A DNA stretch of 64,000 nt, taken from the NCBI RefSeq assembly GCF_009765275.1, contig NZ_VOPH01000001.1, forward strand, positions 310,001 through 374,000, read 5' to 3'. The position numbers and the translations under genes are program-made. Positions 8,039 through 17,610 of this stretch are shown here, piece after piece. Each line of letters opens with the position of its first letter. Positions within the stretch are counted from its first letter, which is position 1. The notes under the pieces were generated by a model. The model made no database searches, was not told the origin of the DNA, and worked only from the letters and a program-made list of their open reading frames with translations. The DNA comes from Chachezhania sediminis (GTDB lineage: Bacteria; Pseudomonadota; Alphaproteobacteria; Rhodobacterales; Rhodobacteraceae).

Positions 8039-8793
8039 TCCGCCGGCCGCCTCATCAGCATGATAATCGCCCCGACAGCCGCCAGGACCAGCACGGCCGA
8101 CAGCGCATAGGCCAGCGGCCCGTCCCCGTCCGCCGCCGCGATGACGGCTGCGACGGTCGATCCGACCCCGCCCAGGGCGGCCGGACTCTTGATTGCATCC
8201 AGCACCGGCTGCAATGGTCCCTCAGGCCCCGCCCCCGCACCGGGTGCGGCAGCGACCTTCGGCGGCGCCAGCCCTTCGTCGGATGCCCATATGTGGGCCA
8301 GCTCGCGGACGTCGGCCACGCGCCGGGTCCAGCCCCGGCCGAAGGTGGGCCAGGTGCGCAGCCGTTTCAGGAATGCCATGCGCGCGTCGCACATGGCGTC
8401 GATCACCAGATGCGCCGGCGCCTTCGCTGCCGCCGCCAGGGTCTGCATTCCGATCACGCCGTCCGCCGCCACGCCCACCGCCGCCTGCAGCCATTTCGCG
8501 GCGCGGGCCGGCCCGCTGTTCACGGCCGCGTCGAACACGGCATAGGCCACGCCCGCCGGCAGGTCGTCGCCGCGGATCGCGTCCCAGTATTGCACCCGGT
8601 AGATCGCGGCGACTTCGGCATCCGTGACGTCCCGGACCGGCCGCGCCCCCCGCCCCTTCGATTTCAGCCACCCGTTGTAGGTGGCCTGGGTGATGCCCCG
8701 GTTCGTGGCGCCGCCAGGATCGGCCGGGTGGTTCACGAAGCCGCCTTCATGGGACAGGATCCGGGGCAGCGCCCGGGCGAAACGGTCTGTCAT
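8035..8793 (-). CDS. Phage endolysin, glycoside hydrolase family 108 type
   Basis: Cuts peptidoglycan at lysis. The N-terminal domain starts with LSHEGGFVNHPADPGG, the GH108 signature with the catalytic Glu in EGG, followed by TNRGIT and a second peptidoglycan-binding-like domain (VGVAADGVIGMQTL) to about residue 165. After an Ala/Pro-rich linker the C-terminus carries two hydrophobic segments (LGGVGSTVAAVIAAA and LAYALSAVLVLAAVGAIIMLM), so the enzyme is probably membrane-tethered. 252 residues. It is followed directly by the spanin pair. Confidence 0.88.
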   Translation of the reverse strand: MTDRFARALPRILSHEGGFVNHPADPGGATNRGITQATYNGWLKSKGRGARPVRDVTDAEVAAIYRVQYWDAIRGDDLPAGVAYAVFDAAVNSGPARAAKWLQAAVGVAADGVIGMQTLAAAAKAPAHLVIDAMCDARMAFLKRLRTWPTFGRGWTRRVADVRELAHIWASDEGLAPPKVAAAPGAGAGPEGPLQPVLDAIKSPAALGGVGSTVAAVIAAADGDGPLAYALSAVLVLAAVGAIIMLMRRPAE

Positions 8794-8869
8794 GGTGTTC
8801 CTCCAATGCGGAAAGCCTCGCGCGACGGCGAGGCGAATGGTCGAATTGTCGGGATGGATCCCCCGTCCC

Positions 8870-11236
8870 TCAAATGAAGGTGCCGCCGTCGGCGGATGGC
8901 AGCGCCCACAGCGTCACGTTGTCGACCAGGCAGATGTCGTCGATCGCCACGGTCTGGCCATCGAAATAGTGGGTGAAAAGCAAGCTCCCCGCTTCCTTCG
9001 CAAAGAACATGTGCGCCGCCGTAGCCCAGCCGGTCATGCTGCCATCGACCCCGCCGGGGATGGTGAAGTCCGTGCGCCTGCTTTCTCCGGCGACGGGGAC
9101 GACCTCGGTCGCGGGGTCTCCCGCGCCGCTGACACGCAGGCGGCTGCGCAGCGTCCCCGCGTCGCCGAACGTGCCGCCCACCTGCTTGCAGGCAAACTTC
9201 GTCGTGATCATGAAGAAGTGGCCCACCATGTCGGGCCGGATCTCGAAGCTGAAGCCGTAGGCGCTGGGCGTCGACACGCCATCCCCGGTCAGTTTTAGTG
9301 CCGAACCCGCCGTCAGATACTCGCCAGCGGTCGTCGAAACGTCGGACGTGCAACCGTTGTCAAAGAAATCGGGCAGCGCAATCGTCGTCCCGTCGGCAAG
9401 GATGGATACCAGCGACCGGCCATCGAAATCGATGCCGAGCCTGCCGACGATTGCAGGGCACTGGATGAAGCTCACCCAATCCGTGGTGTCGAATTCGTTG
9501 CTGCCGTTGGATGTCGAACGCACCGCCGGAACACCGCCGAACCGGACGGTGCCAGGAACGCGCGCGCTGTCCGACACCTCGTTATACATGCTCGCATCGA
9601 AGGCCCCGGCCGTCGTGAACGGGCATTGGTCGAACTTCGGCGAATAGATGGTGCCACCGTTTTCGATCAGGAAACCCGGGTCCGGCACGTAGATGTCGAC
9701 ATCATAGGGTGTGGTTTCCGCCTTGGCGACCTCGGCAAATCCGCCCTGGTCCAGGGTCGCGTTGACGTCCTGGAAGATCGTGGGTGCCATGCCCCTGACA
9801 TAGACCTGCCCGCCGTCCAGCCCCTGCGCCACGTAGTCGGCCTCGCGGCCGAATGCCTTCTGGTACAGGTCGACCTCGATAAGCGCGCCGGGGCCTTGTG
9901 CGACGAGGGACGAGACAACATTGTTGTTGGCCGTGATACCGCCTTCCAGCAGGCCGGGGTTTTCCAGGTAAACGTTCTGAAGCACGGCGTTGGCCTTGTA
10001 GTTGTGGTCATAGGCCACAACCTTCAGCAGCCCGTCATACCCCGTCTGGATCCGGCCCCCGTTGAATTCCAGCCGGCATTCCTCGGTCGCATCGGATCCG
10101 GTCAGCAAGATCGTGCACCCGGTGGCGGACGACACGTGGCATCCGGTCATCCGGAAGATGCTTCGTATCTCCAGCGTGTGGCGGTCGTGGTCCGTGACAG
10201 ATCCGGGGCTGCCTTCCTCGCGCGCGCCGGCCTGGCTGATGATGGAAAACTCGGCATAGCCATTGGAATTCTCCATGGCGCGCAGGGTCCTGACCCCGCC
10301 ACCCTCAAGACGGCAATCGCTGATTTTCGCGTCGAAGCCGAAGGCCGATCCTTGCGTGCCATCGCCGATGTCGACCAGGTAATCGACCGAGAAGTCTGAG
10401 TAGATGCCAAGTGACTGGACGGTCGCACCCGACCCCATGAGCCGAAGGCCAAATTCCATCGTGGCGGAAAAGTTGATGCCGGTGCGGCGCTGACCGCGCC
10501 CCACGATCTTCTGGCTTGTGAGAACCAGCAGTTTTTCGGCATTCATCCATCCACCCAGCGTGACATCGTAGCCCGCAGCAGTGATCGCATGAATGATATC
10601 GACACCGCATTCTGCAGCCGGAGCATCGTCCCGGTCGGCGACGATTTCGGCTCCCCACGACGCGGCCGCCATGGACCCGTCGGGCAGCGCGGAAGCGTAC
10701 AGCTTGACCGGTGTCGTCGGGCGCGACGTGACAACGTGATGGTCGGTCGCGTCGGATGCCGCGACCTCGTACGCGAAACCCTGAGCTTCGGCGACCAGCG
10801 TCTGGCCTTCTACAACGGAAAACGGCTGGCCGTCGGTGTAGGTCCACAGCGTGTCCGCCAGGACCTGAACCGCGGTCTTGCGGCGATAGCGCGATGCGCG
10901 GTCCACCTGACTGTAATCGCCCCGAACCCAGTTGCCGGCATAGGTCGTTGCCGACGGGTCATCCACCAACGCGACCAGCCAATCGCCAACGGCGAAGCCC
11001 TGGCTGTCGACCGTACCCGCGCCGTTGACGAAATAGGCATCCCCGCGGGTAGCGCCTGCGGGGAACGCCCCGCCCGAAGCGTCCCAGTCGCCCACGACCA
11101 CAGTCCCGGTCAGCTGGCCGGAAAACTCGTCATATATCTGATCGGTCGCGCGGCGCACCATCGCCTCGGCCTTGGCCTTGGTCGACTGCCGCGGGTCGGT
11201 GCCGGTGGTTTCCAGGTAGGGATTGGGACGGGCCAT
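8870..11236 (-). CDS. Phage tail fibre or tailspike protein
   Basis: 788 residues, last structural gene before the lysis cassette and thus the likely receptor-binding appendage. The N-terminal region (about 1-110) resembles virion-attachment domains of tail fibres (SGQLTGTVVVGDWDAS). The central part (about 200-480) has the short repeating hydrophobic pattern and Asn/Gly turns of a right-handed beta-helix. The C-terminal part (about 620-788) looks like a beta-sandwich carbohydrate-binding module. No enzyme active site recognised. Start ATG at 11236. Confidence 0.75.
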   Translation of the reverse strand: MARPNPYLETTGTDPRQSTKAKAEAMVRRATDQIYDEFSGQLTGTVVVGDWDASGGAFPAGATRGDAYFVNGAGTVDSQGFAVGDWLVALVDDPSATTYAGNWVRGDYSQVDRASRYRRKTAVQVLADTLWTYTDGQPFSVVEGQTLVAEAQGFAYEVAASDATDHHVVTSRPTTPVKLYASALPDGSMAAASWGAEIVADRDDAPAAECGVDIIHAITAAGYDVTLGGWMNAEKLLVLTSQKIVGRGQRRTGINFSATMEFGLRLMGSGATVQSLGIYSDFSVDYLVDIGDGTQGSAFGFDAKISDCRLEGGGVRTLRAMENSNGYAEFSIISQAGAREEGSPGSVTDHDRHTLEIRSIFRMTGCHVSSATGCTILLTGSDATEECRLEFNGGRIQTGYDGLLKVVAYDHNYKANAVLQNVYLENPGLLEGGITANNNVVSSLVAQGPGALIEVDLYQKAFGREADYVAQGLDGGQVYVRGMAPTIFQDVNATLDQGGFAEVAKAETTPYDVDIYVPDPGFLIENGGTIYSPKFDQCPFTTAGAFDASMYNEVSDSARVPGTVRFGGVPAVRSTSNGSNEFDTTDWVSFIQCPAIVGRLGIDFDGRSLVSILADGTTIALPDFFDNGCTSDVSTTAGEYLTAGSALKLTGDGVSTPSAYGFSFEIRPDMVGHFFMITTKFACKQVGGTFGDAGTLRSRLRVSGAGDPATEVVPVAGESRRTDFTIPGGVDGSMTGWATAAHMFFAKEAGSLLFTHYFDGQTVAIDDICLVDNVTLWALPSADGGTFI

Positions 11237-11329
11237 GGTATTGCCTCGCGTGTGGCGACGACCGCGGGCCCGGCCAGCCGGGTACGGTCGTCTGATGGAT
11301 GGTCGGATGTTGGGGCGCGGGTTTCGCCC

Positions 11330-13489
11330 CTATGCAGTGGTCACCGGTGCGCTGGTCACCCAGTCGCCGACGCTGCCAAACTGCCCCAGCGTCCGGGCGA
11401 AATAATAGATCGTCACGCCGGACCCGAGGCCACCCTCGGCAAAGCCGATGGTCGTATTGGCCCAGGCCGAAACCGGCGCCCCGAACGGATCGGCATTGGC
11501 CACATCCGCATCCGGACCCGACCGAACTTCAACCCCGCGGGTCTGGCCATCGTTCGACATGATCACGTTGAACTCTACCGAACCGGGCGACGTCTCTATC
11601 GGGTTGGTGATCACCGGATTGCCCAGAGTGAGCGACACGGTCGGCGTGACACCCGTAATCGTGACCCATGCCGACCGTTGTTCCACACCGTCGATCATGG
11701 CGACTGCCAGCACCCGCCAGTCCATGGGCACATCCGCCTCGCCCTCGACATAGCGAAAGATGTCGTCGTCGCCGTCCACCGCATCGGTCGGGATCGTTCC
11801 GCTGATCTCACCCCACGTGCCGCCCGTCGTGGCACGCCCCTGCCATTCGTACCGGACCACGCCAGCCGATGGCGAAGGGGCGAAGGTGAAGAGCGCCCGG
11901 GGAATGATCTGGTCCCCCGTGGTCCGGTTCACGCTGTTGCCGGTTTCGGCGCTGATTGCACCCGGGACCTGGACGCCGTTGATCGCGACTTCATAGGGCG
12001 GATCGAACACCGGTTCTTCGTCGTCGGTCGACCAGGCGAACACGGCGGCCGATGTGCCGCGCAGGGTCACCGGAATGCGCAGGGCAACGCCCTCGTCATC
12101 GCCAAGCGGGGACACGAACGGATTCATCTCCTCGACCTCATAGGCCCCGTCGATCCGGGTGTCGAAGGGCGCCCCCAGGGCCACGGTCACGCCAGCCCCC
12201 GGCACCAGGTCCAGGGCTTCGGGCGGCAGGACCCCGCCCAGCTCTTTCTGCTGACGGCTGCGCAAGCCTCTGATCTGTCGCAGGCGCATGGCGCGGGTGG
12301 CCGACGTGGTGAACGGCAACCGCTGCGTCAGAACCCGCGGTTCCTCGCCATCCGCAACGCCCGGGATATCCCACAGGGCCAATTCCGCATCGGCAAAGCC
12401 CCGGCCGGCCGATGTGTAGACGGTCTTGATCTGCGTCGGCAGGTCACGCGCCTTGGCCATGTTCGTGAACGTCATGGCGCCCAGCAGATCCGTCACCGTG
12501 TAGACGGGGGCCGATGCCTCGCCCGGAACAAATCCGATCCGCCCGCCGATCCGGGCGATCTGCGCCGCTCCCGCTTCCATGATCGGCGCCATGATCTGTT
12601 CCAGTTCGGCACCGTCGAAGACGACCGTTCCGTCCAGCGTGTAACGTGCCTCCGACCCGCCCGAGGCCAGCGCGACGGTCTCTTCATCCACGTCCGCCGC
12701 TGCCGCGATCATGTCCATCATCAGGTACTTGTCGGCATAGGGCCGGAACGGGTTCATCCGCAGAACGTCCAGCGCGTTCAGGCTGAAGGTGGACGTGCCG
12801 GCCCAGGTGTCGGGGTCATCCGGATCCTGACCGCTGTCGCGCGGGTCATAGACAGGCGTCCGCAGCCCCTCGACCTGCAGCCGTGGCGGCACGCTGGGCC
12901 AGCGCTGGCTAATGGTCCCGGGATCCCCGCCGCGATACAGCAGGTAGACCACCGTCAGCCCGGCGCCGGCATCCGTCGACCGGAAGCCCAGCGGTTGGGT
13001 CGCCGGGTCATAGGGGCATTCGTTGACATAAGTGTCCGGCGGACCGCTCTGGTCGCCAAGGCCGATCCAGACCTGCAGGTGGTCCACCAGGTCGCCCGAT
13101 GCCGGCACGGCCCCGTTTCCCGTGAAGTCATAAGGATCGCCCGTCAACGGAATCTCGCGCCCGTCCAGGTGGATCACCGGCGTACCGTCCGAAGGCCGGC
13201 TGTTCACCAGGTAGACGCCAAAGCCGTATTCCCCGATCACCGGGTGCGGCAGGATCGTCCCCGTGGCCCGGGTCTCGCCATAGACGAAGCGATAGACCGG
13301 CAGATCGGTCGGGAACGACAGGTCACGCTCCTGTTCCCGGGATTGAACCTCCCCCTGATCGTCCCCCATCACCGCTTGCAGGGCGTAGGAAAATGCCAGC
13401 CCGACGCCGATCTCGATCAGCGCGAACGCCAACGTGCCGGCCTGCGCACCCACAGCACCGGCGATTGCGGCCACGGCCAGTCCCGTCAT
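11330..13489 (-). CDS. Phage tail tip / host-specificity protein (J-like)
   Basis: 719 residues from ATG 13489, which overlaps the preceding stop (ATGA). The N-terminus has a Gly/Ala-rich hydrophobic stretch followed by DLPVYRFVYGE...GTILPHPVIG, typical of central tail-tip proteins, and the C-terminal 150 residues look like Ig or fibronectin-type domains (ITNPIETSPGSVEFNVIMSN). Expected to form the tail tip hub that contacts the host. It follows a Cys-protease-like tail gene as in lambda-type and gene-transfer-agent tails. A longer in-frame extension to 14023 is low-complexity shadow sequence. Confidence 0.82.
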   Translation of the reverse strand: MTGLAVAAIAGAVGAQAGTLAFALIEIGVGLAFSYALQAVMGDDQGEVQSREQERDLSFPTDLPVYRFVYGETRATGTILPHPVIGEYGFGVYLVNSRPSDGTPVIHLDGREIPLTGDPYDFTGNGAVPASGDLVDHLQVWIGLGDQSGPPDTYVNECPYDPATQPLGFRSTDAGAGLTVVYLLYRGGDPGTISQRWPSVPPRLQVEGLRTPVYDPRDSGQDPDDPDTWAGTSTFSLNALDVLRMNPFRPYADKYLMMDMIAAAADVDEETVALASGGSEARYTLDGTVVFDGAELEQIMAPIMEAGAAQIARIGGRIGFVPGEASAPVYTVTDLLGAMTFTNMAKARDLPTQIKTVYTSAGRGFADAELALWDIPGVADGEEPRVLTQRLPFTTSATRAMRLRQIRGLRSRQQKELGGVLPPEALDLVPGAGVTVALGAPFDTRIDGAYEVEEMNPFVSPLGDDEGVALRIPVTLRGTSAAVFAWSTDDEEPVFDPPYEVAINGVQVPGAISAETGNSVNRTTGDQIIPRALFTFAPSPSAGVVRYEWQGRATTGGTWGEISGTIPTDAVDGDDDIFRYVEGEADVPMDWRVLAVAMIDGVEQRSAWVTITGVTPTVSLTLGNPVITNPIETSPGSVEFNVIMSNDGQTRGVEVRSGPDADVANADPFGAPVSAWANTTIGFAEGGLGSGVTIYYFARTLGQFGSVGDWVTSAPVTTA

Positions 13490-13938
13490 CGAATTCCCCA
13501 GATCGTCACGGCATCCGTCGCAATGCCGAATCCTGTTTCCGTGCGCCCGGCCCAACAGCCGGGGCGAATGCAGATGCCCGCCATCACGCCGCCGAACCGC
13601 GCGGCCGTCTCGGTCCGGATCAGCCCCAGTGCGCCCGGGTGCTCGAACCGCTGGACCAGACCGGCCCGGGCCACCACCGCGGACGCAACGACTGCAAATC
13701 CCCGCGGCCCGATCAGGCGCAATGCCGCCCCCGCAGACCGGACATCGGCCGTCCCGATCTCTGCGACCCACGCCGCGCACAGATCGATACCCCACAGGCG
13801 CAGGAACACGTCGGCCGCGGCATGACAGCAATCCGACCCGCCATAGATCAGCGGGCCGGCCATGATGTCGGCCACGGCCTCCACGACCCGGGCCGGCGTC
13901 ACCCCGGATTCGGGAACTGGATCCGCGTCGAACGCCAT
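13486..13938 (-). CDS. Tail-associated DUF6950/NlpC-P60-like protein
   Basis: 150 residues from ATG 13938. Contains YGGSDCCHAAADVFLRLWG, resembling the Cys-containing segment of the DUF6950 family and of NlpC/P60 tail peptidases, which open peptidoglycan during DNA entry. A catalytic His is not certain by eye. Its place between two tail-tip genes is the position of the gene-transfer-agent gp14 peptidase. The start overlaps the upstream tail gene by 40 bases. Confidence 0.72.
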   Translation of the reverse strand: MAFDADPVPESGVTPARVVEAVADIMAGPLIYGGSDCCHAAADVFLRLWGIDLCAAWVAEIGTADVRSAGAALRLIGPRGFAVVASAVVARAGLVQRFEHPGALGLIRTETAARFGGVMAGICIRPGCWAGRTETGFGIATDAVTIWGIR

Positions 13939-14486
13939 TGCGTCGCAACCGCCGCCCGTTCCAGCAGCGTGTCGCCCGGGTGCCGGGCCTTCTGGTCCTC
14001 GGGGCTGTGATAGAGCGCGGCATGTTCCCGCGCGGCCGGGCCCGTGCCGGCCGTCACCGTCAGGGATGCATCGCCGGTCGCCGCGTCCAGGACCGCGCTG
14101 TTGGCGTCCAGGTATCCCGTGAAGGCCAGGTGCGGGGTCCCGATCAGGACCGTGCCGCCGGGCTCTGTCGTCGCCGCGACGTACATCTGCACCAGCCCGT
14201 TCCGCGCGGCGGGATCGGCATAAGACAGAACCGCCTCGAACGTGCCGCGAACCGTCAGCGTCCCTTCGCCCGGCACCAGCCCGGACCGCTCGCCCGGAAC
14301 CGCAGCTTCGGCAATCGGCGCGATGCCCGACCAGATCTCGCCGTTCCACGGCAGATCACCGTCGCCGCTGTGAACCCAGGCCGTGCCATCCGGCCAGACC
14401 GAAGATATCAAGACGGCGGGATAGAACCCGGCCGGGTTCGATATCGCCGTCAGCAGAACGGGGTCGATCCCGCGCGTCAGCTCCAC
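13899..14486 (-). CDS. Phage tail-tip assembly protein
   Basis: 195 residues starting MELTRGIDPVLLTAI. Beta-rich, no catalytic motif recognised. The opening segment (FYPAVLISSVWPDGTAWVHSGDGDL) describes a virion protein of the distal tail region. Gene order (tape measure, distal protein, this gene, peptidase, tip) places it where gp13-type baseplate proteins occur. It overlaps the upstream gene by 10 bases. Confidence 0.68.
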   Translation of the reverse strand: MELTRGIDPVLLTAISNPAGFYPAVLISSVWPDGTAWVHSGDGDLPWNGEIWSGIAPIAEAAVPGERSGLVPGEGTLTVRGTFEAVLSYADPAARNGLVQMYVAATTEPGGTVLIGTPHLAFTGYLDANSAVLDAATGDASLTVTAGTGPAAREHAALYHSPEDQKARHPGDTLLERAAVATQWRSTRIQFPNPG

Positions 14487-15193
14487 GGGTCGACCTCGAC
14501 AAAGGCGTCGGGAAAGTCGGTCGCGAAGACCTGGCGCATGCTCATCTTCATAACCTCCTGCCCGAACGACACGCGCGGCGTGAACCAGTCCGTGATTTCC
14601 ATGACGCGACTCTCCAGGGCCCCGATCACGACCTCGCCCGCCGCCAGCGGACCATCCAGGCGGATCACGGCCCCGCCGCCGGCGTCAGACCGTTCGGCCT
14701 TCAGGACCCGCGCCGTGGCACCGGTTGAATCCCGCACGATCTCGTCCGGATAGGCGATCATACGGTTCGGCGGCAGGCCGGTGCAGCGGATCGCGTTCCA
14801 GCTGCCGTCAGATTTGACCGTCGCGGTGATGACCACGCCGTCACGCCACGATAGATCCCATGTCAGCGTCCGGCCGTCGGCGGTCCATTCCAGATCCGTG
14901 GCACCTCGCAGCCCAAGCAGCGGCGCCCAAGCAGCCCAGTGCAGGGCGGAAAGCGGGCGGATCATGACCAGCGGGACCTGTCCGTCCAACTGGCGCCGCA
15001 GAGCCGTCAGGTATCCCAGACCGTCCTGCGTCGTGCTGACGCTCAGAACGTCCACATCGTACTGCTCGCGCGCCGCCCGGTACTGGCTATAGTATGGGTT
15101 GCCCCTCATGCCGTAGCTGGTCGACCCGGGTCGCGTCGGGCCGACGCCGTATGCCGCGATGGACACCGGCGGCCAAGTGATGACCTGCGGCAC
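14477..15193 (-). CDS. Phage distal tail protein
   Basis: 238 residues. Starts with GTG at 15193, sharing one base with the tape-measure stop (TAGTG), a close coupling. The sequence (MPQVITWPPVSIAAYG...) is beta-rich without a domain I can name. As the first gene after the tape measure it probably encodes the distal tail (Dit-like) hub. Confidence 0.68.
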   Translation of the reverse strand: MPQVITWPPVSIAAYGVGPTRPGSTSYGMRGNPYYSQYRAAREQYDVDVLSVSTTQDGLGYLTALRRQLDGQVPLVMIRPLSALHWAAWAPLLGLRGATDLEWTADGRTLTWDLSWRDGVVITATVKSDGSWNAIRCTGLPPNRMIAYPDEIVRDSTGATARVLKAERSDAGGGAVIRLDGPLAAGEVVIGALESRVMEITDWFTPRVSFGQEVMKMSMRQVFATDFPDAFVEVDPWS

Positions 15194-17334
15194 TATCGGC
15201 GCCCCCCGCCAAAGGTTCGTGTCTCACGCATGGCGCTGTCCACGTCGGACACAGCGCCACGGCGGGCGGTCTGGATGATCGATGCGCTGGCCTCGCCGAC
15301 GACCTGACCGGCGATGTTCCTGACCAGAACGGCAAGGTTCCCGGCGCCGTCGATCCCGACATCAACGCGGCCCATTTGATTGCCGCCCCCGAACGCATCC
15401 TTGTTGGATATGACTTTGGCAGGACCAACGACTGGCTCGATTCCCCGTTCGCCGGCAAAGCCCCACTCACCGGCCCCCAGCACTCCGCCATCGGCAAAGA
15501 AACCCTTGAAGCCGCTGAACAGGCCAGAGACCGCCGCGCCAATTCCCCCGAAGCTGGTGCCTGAGAACAGCCCTTTCCCGGATTGACCAACAATCAAGTT
15601 GGCCAGTGCATCTTCAATCGGCGCAAAAGCCTTGTCGATCATCCGGTCCGCCATCCGCTGCATGATCGATACAGCCGCATCTGCGAAGCTCCTGAACTCG
15701 AATTCGCCGGACTTCAGGGCATCCTTGATCGGCGTCGTGATTTCGGACGCGACCGTCGCGGCTTCGGCCGCTGTTTCCTGCATCGCTTTCTTGGCGGCCT
15801 CGGCAGCTTCCTTCGCGGCCTTCCCTGCGCCCCCTCCGCCACCTGTAACGCTCTCAAGGTCCGGGATGTCCTTGATTGCCTCACCAAGATCGGCAGTCGC
15901 CGCGGCAGCGCCGCCCGCCTCTTCCGCGGTGGCCGCCATCACTGCCTTAAGGGCATTGAGCGATTCCATCGGAGCCGTCGCAGCCCCTTTCAGCAAGGCG
16001 CCGCCTTCGGCGATGTTTGCAACCGCATTGCCGCTCCACTCGTCGGCAATGCCGCCAAGGGCCTCCCCGATCTTGCTGGCGCCGATTTGCGCGTCGATCC
16101 CGAGGCCATCCATGATGCGATTGAACGGAGCGGCCATCCCGTTCACAAGCGAATCCCACTTTCCCGCGATCCACGCGAAGGCCGACACGAATGCGGCTGC
16201 AATGCCGTCGGCTGCGCCCTTGAGGATCAGGTAGAGGCCCCGGCCGCCCTGGCCGATCCTGCTCCATGTCTCTTGCGCCACGTCGCCAAGGAGGCTCAGA
16301 GCCTCCGAGAACCCGCCGGCCTTGTTCACCAGCTTCGTGAACCAGTTCGCCAGAACACCGGCAGCGACGACCAGCGCACCAATACCGGTCGCAAGCATTG
16401 CCCCGCGCATAGTGAACAAGGCTGCGACCATCGCACGGACAGCGCCAATCGCCGTTGCCATCCCGGATGCCATCAAGCCAATCCCCAACGTGACGGGGCC
16501 GATGGCAGCCGCGGCTGAAACGGAGACTGCGATGAACTGCTTCATCTGAGGTGAAAGGTTGCTGAACCATGCAGCCACATTCGCGATAGCCTCGGCGATG
16601 CGCTTCAACGTCGGGGCCAAGGCGACAGTCATCTGATTTGCCAGCCCCGTCGTGACCAGGCCAAGCGCGGACATCGCGTCGTTTGCCTCTTCGATCTTGT
16701 CGGCATCGATGTCGGAGACCTTGACGCCGAACCTCTCAAGTTCAGCGTTCGCCTTGTCGATGGTCGCGGCGTCCAGCCGCTGCATGGCAAGGCCGGTCCT
16801 GTCCCCGAAGATCTGCGAAGCAACCGCGGCCTGCTCCGCCGCCGGGATCAAGGCGGCAATGCGCTCCTGAATCAACTTCACCCGCTCGGCGGCATCAAGA
16901 CCCGCGAGGTTGCGCGCCTCGATACCAAGGCGCGCGAAAGCCTTCGCGCCCGCGCCTGCACCCTGCTCTGCCAGGCTGATCCGCCGCGTCATGCGCAGGA
17001 GCGAACCTTCAAGCTCGCCCTGCGAAATCCCCGCCATATCGGCCGCGCGCGTCAGCGTCTGGATACTGCTGGTCGTGGTGCCCAGAGACTGCGCGAACTT
17101 TGCCTGCGCATCGACGGTGCGCAGAGAGGACCTGACCATGAGCCCGCCCGCAGCCACCAACGGCGCCGTCACGCGGGCGGACATGGTCTTGCCGACGCTG
17201 GTCATTTTTGCGGCCGCCTTCGACATGAACCGCTCCAGCTTGCCCATGCTGGTCTGCGCCCGCTTCGCCCCCTTTTCGAAGGCCGCGCTGTCGAGGCTCA
17301 GGAGCGCCCGAAGTGCGCCGATTTCAACTGCCAC
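15193..17334 (-). CDS. Tail tape measure protein
   Basis: 713 residues from GTG 17334. Long helical Ala-rich protein with a coiled N-terminus (FEKGAKRAQTSMGKLERFM) and two or three hydrophobic stretches (about residues 265-340), then a Gly-rich C-terminus. This is the usual build of a tape measure, which sets tail length and enters the host membrane on ejection. It is the longest helical gene of the tail module and lies directly after the tail-chaperone genes. Confidence 0.9.
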   Translation of the reverse strand: MAVEIGALRALLSLDSAAFEKGAKRAQTSMGKLERFMSKAAAKMTSVGKTMSARVTAPLVAAGGLMVRSSLRTVDAQAKFAQSLGTTTSSIQTLTRAADMAGISQGELEGSLLRMTRRISLAEQGAGAGAKAFARLGIEARNLAGLDAAERVKLIQERIAALIPAAEQAAVASQIFGDRTGLAMQRLDAATIDKANAELERFGVKVSDIDADKIEEANDAMSALGLVTTGLANQMTVALAPTLKRIAEAIANVAAWFSNLSPQMKQFIAVSVSAAAAIGPVTLGIGLMASGMATAIGAVRAMVAALFTMRGAMLATGIGALVVAAGVLANWFTKLVNKAGGFSEALSLLGDVAQETWSRIGQGGRGLYLILKGAADGIAAAFVSAFAWIAGKWDSLVNGMAAPFNRIMDGLGIDAQIGASKIGEALGGIADEWSGNAVANIAEGGALLKGAATAPMESLNALKAVMAATAEEAGGAAAATADLGEAIKDIPDLESVTGGGGGAGKAAKEAAEAAKKAMQETAAEAATVASEITTPIKDALKSGEFEFRSFADAAVSIMQRMADRMIDKAFAPIEDALANLIVGQSGKGLFSGTSFGGIGAAVSGLFSGFKGFFADGGVLGAGEWGFAGERGIEPVVGPAKVISNKDAFGGGNQMGRVDVGIDGAGNLAVLVRNIAGQVVGEASASIIQTARRGAVSDVDSAMRETRTFGGGRR

Positions 17335-17581
17335 TGCCTGCCCCTTTACTCACTGCCCTCATCCAGGCGCGGGCTTCCACGACATCCGCCTCGCGGTTGA
17401 CGCCTTCCTCGCGCTCAAAGCCCGGCTGGTCCGGCATGTCGTTCGGCTGGTGGACGGCGAACCGATGGTATGTCGCCGCCTGCCAGGCGATCCGCGCATC
17501 CCGCAACGCGGATGCTTCCAGGATGATCTGGGCTTCCCGCAATGTGGCCCGGGGCCATGCCTCCGGATCCTGCCCTGCCAC
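17324..17581 (-). CDS. Small phage tail protein, possible second chaperone
   Basis: 85 residues, no recognised domain, helical and charged. It lies between the tail-assembly chaperone gene and the tape measure and overlaps the latter by 11 bases. In many siphophages a second chaperone is produced by frameshifting at this place; here it has its own start and a 29-base gap, so frameshifting is not required. Confidence 0.6.
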   Translation of the reverse strand: MAGQDPEAWPRATLREAQIILEASALRDARIAWQAATYHRFAVHQPNDMPDQPGFEREEGVNREADVVEARAWMRAVSKGAGSGS

Positions 17582-17610
17582 GACCCACGCCCGAAGCCGG
17601 GCGGGCCAGT

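Noticed and set aside
10589-13825. 1078-residue open frame opposite the tail genes
   Set aside because: Antisense shadow of tail fibre and tip genes; no domain or ribosome site.
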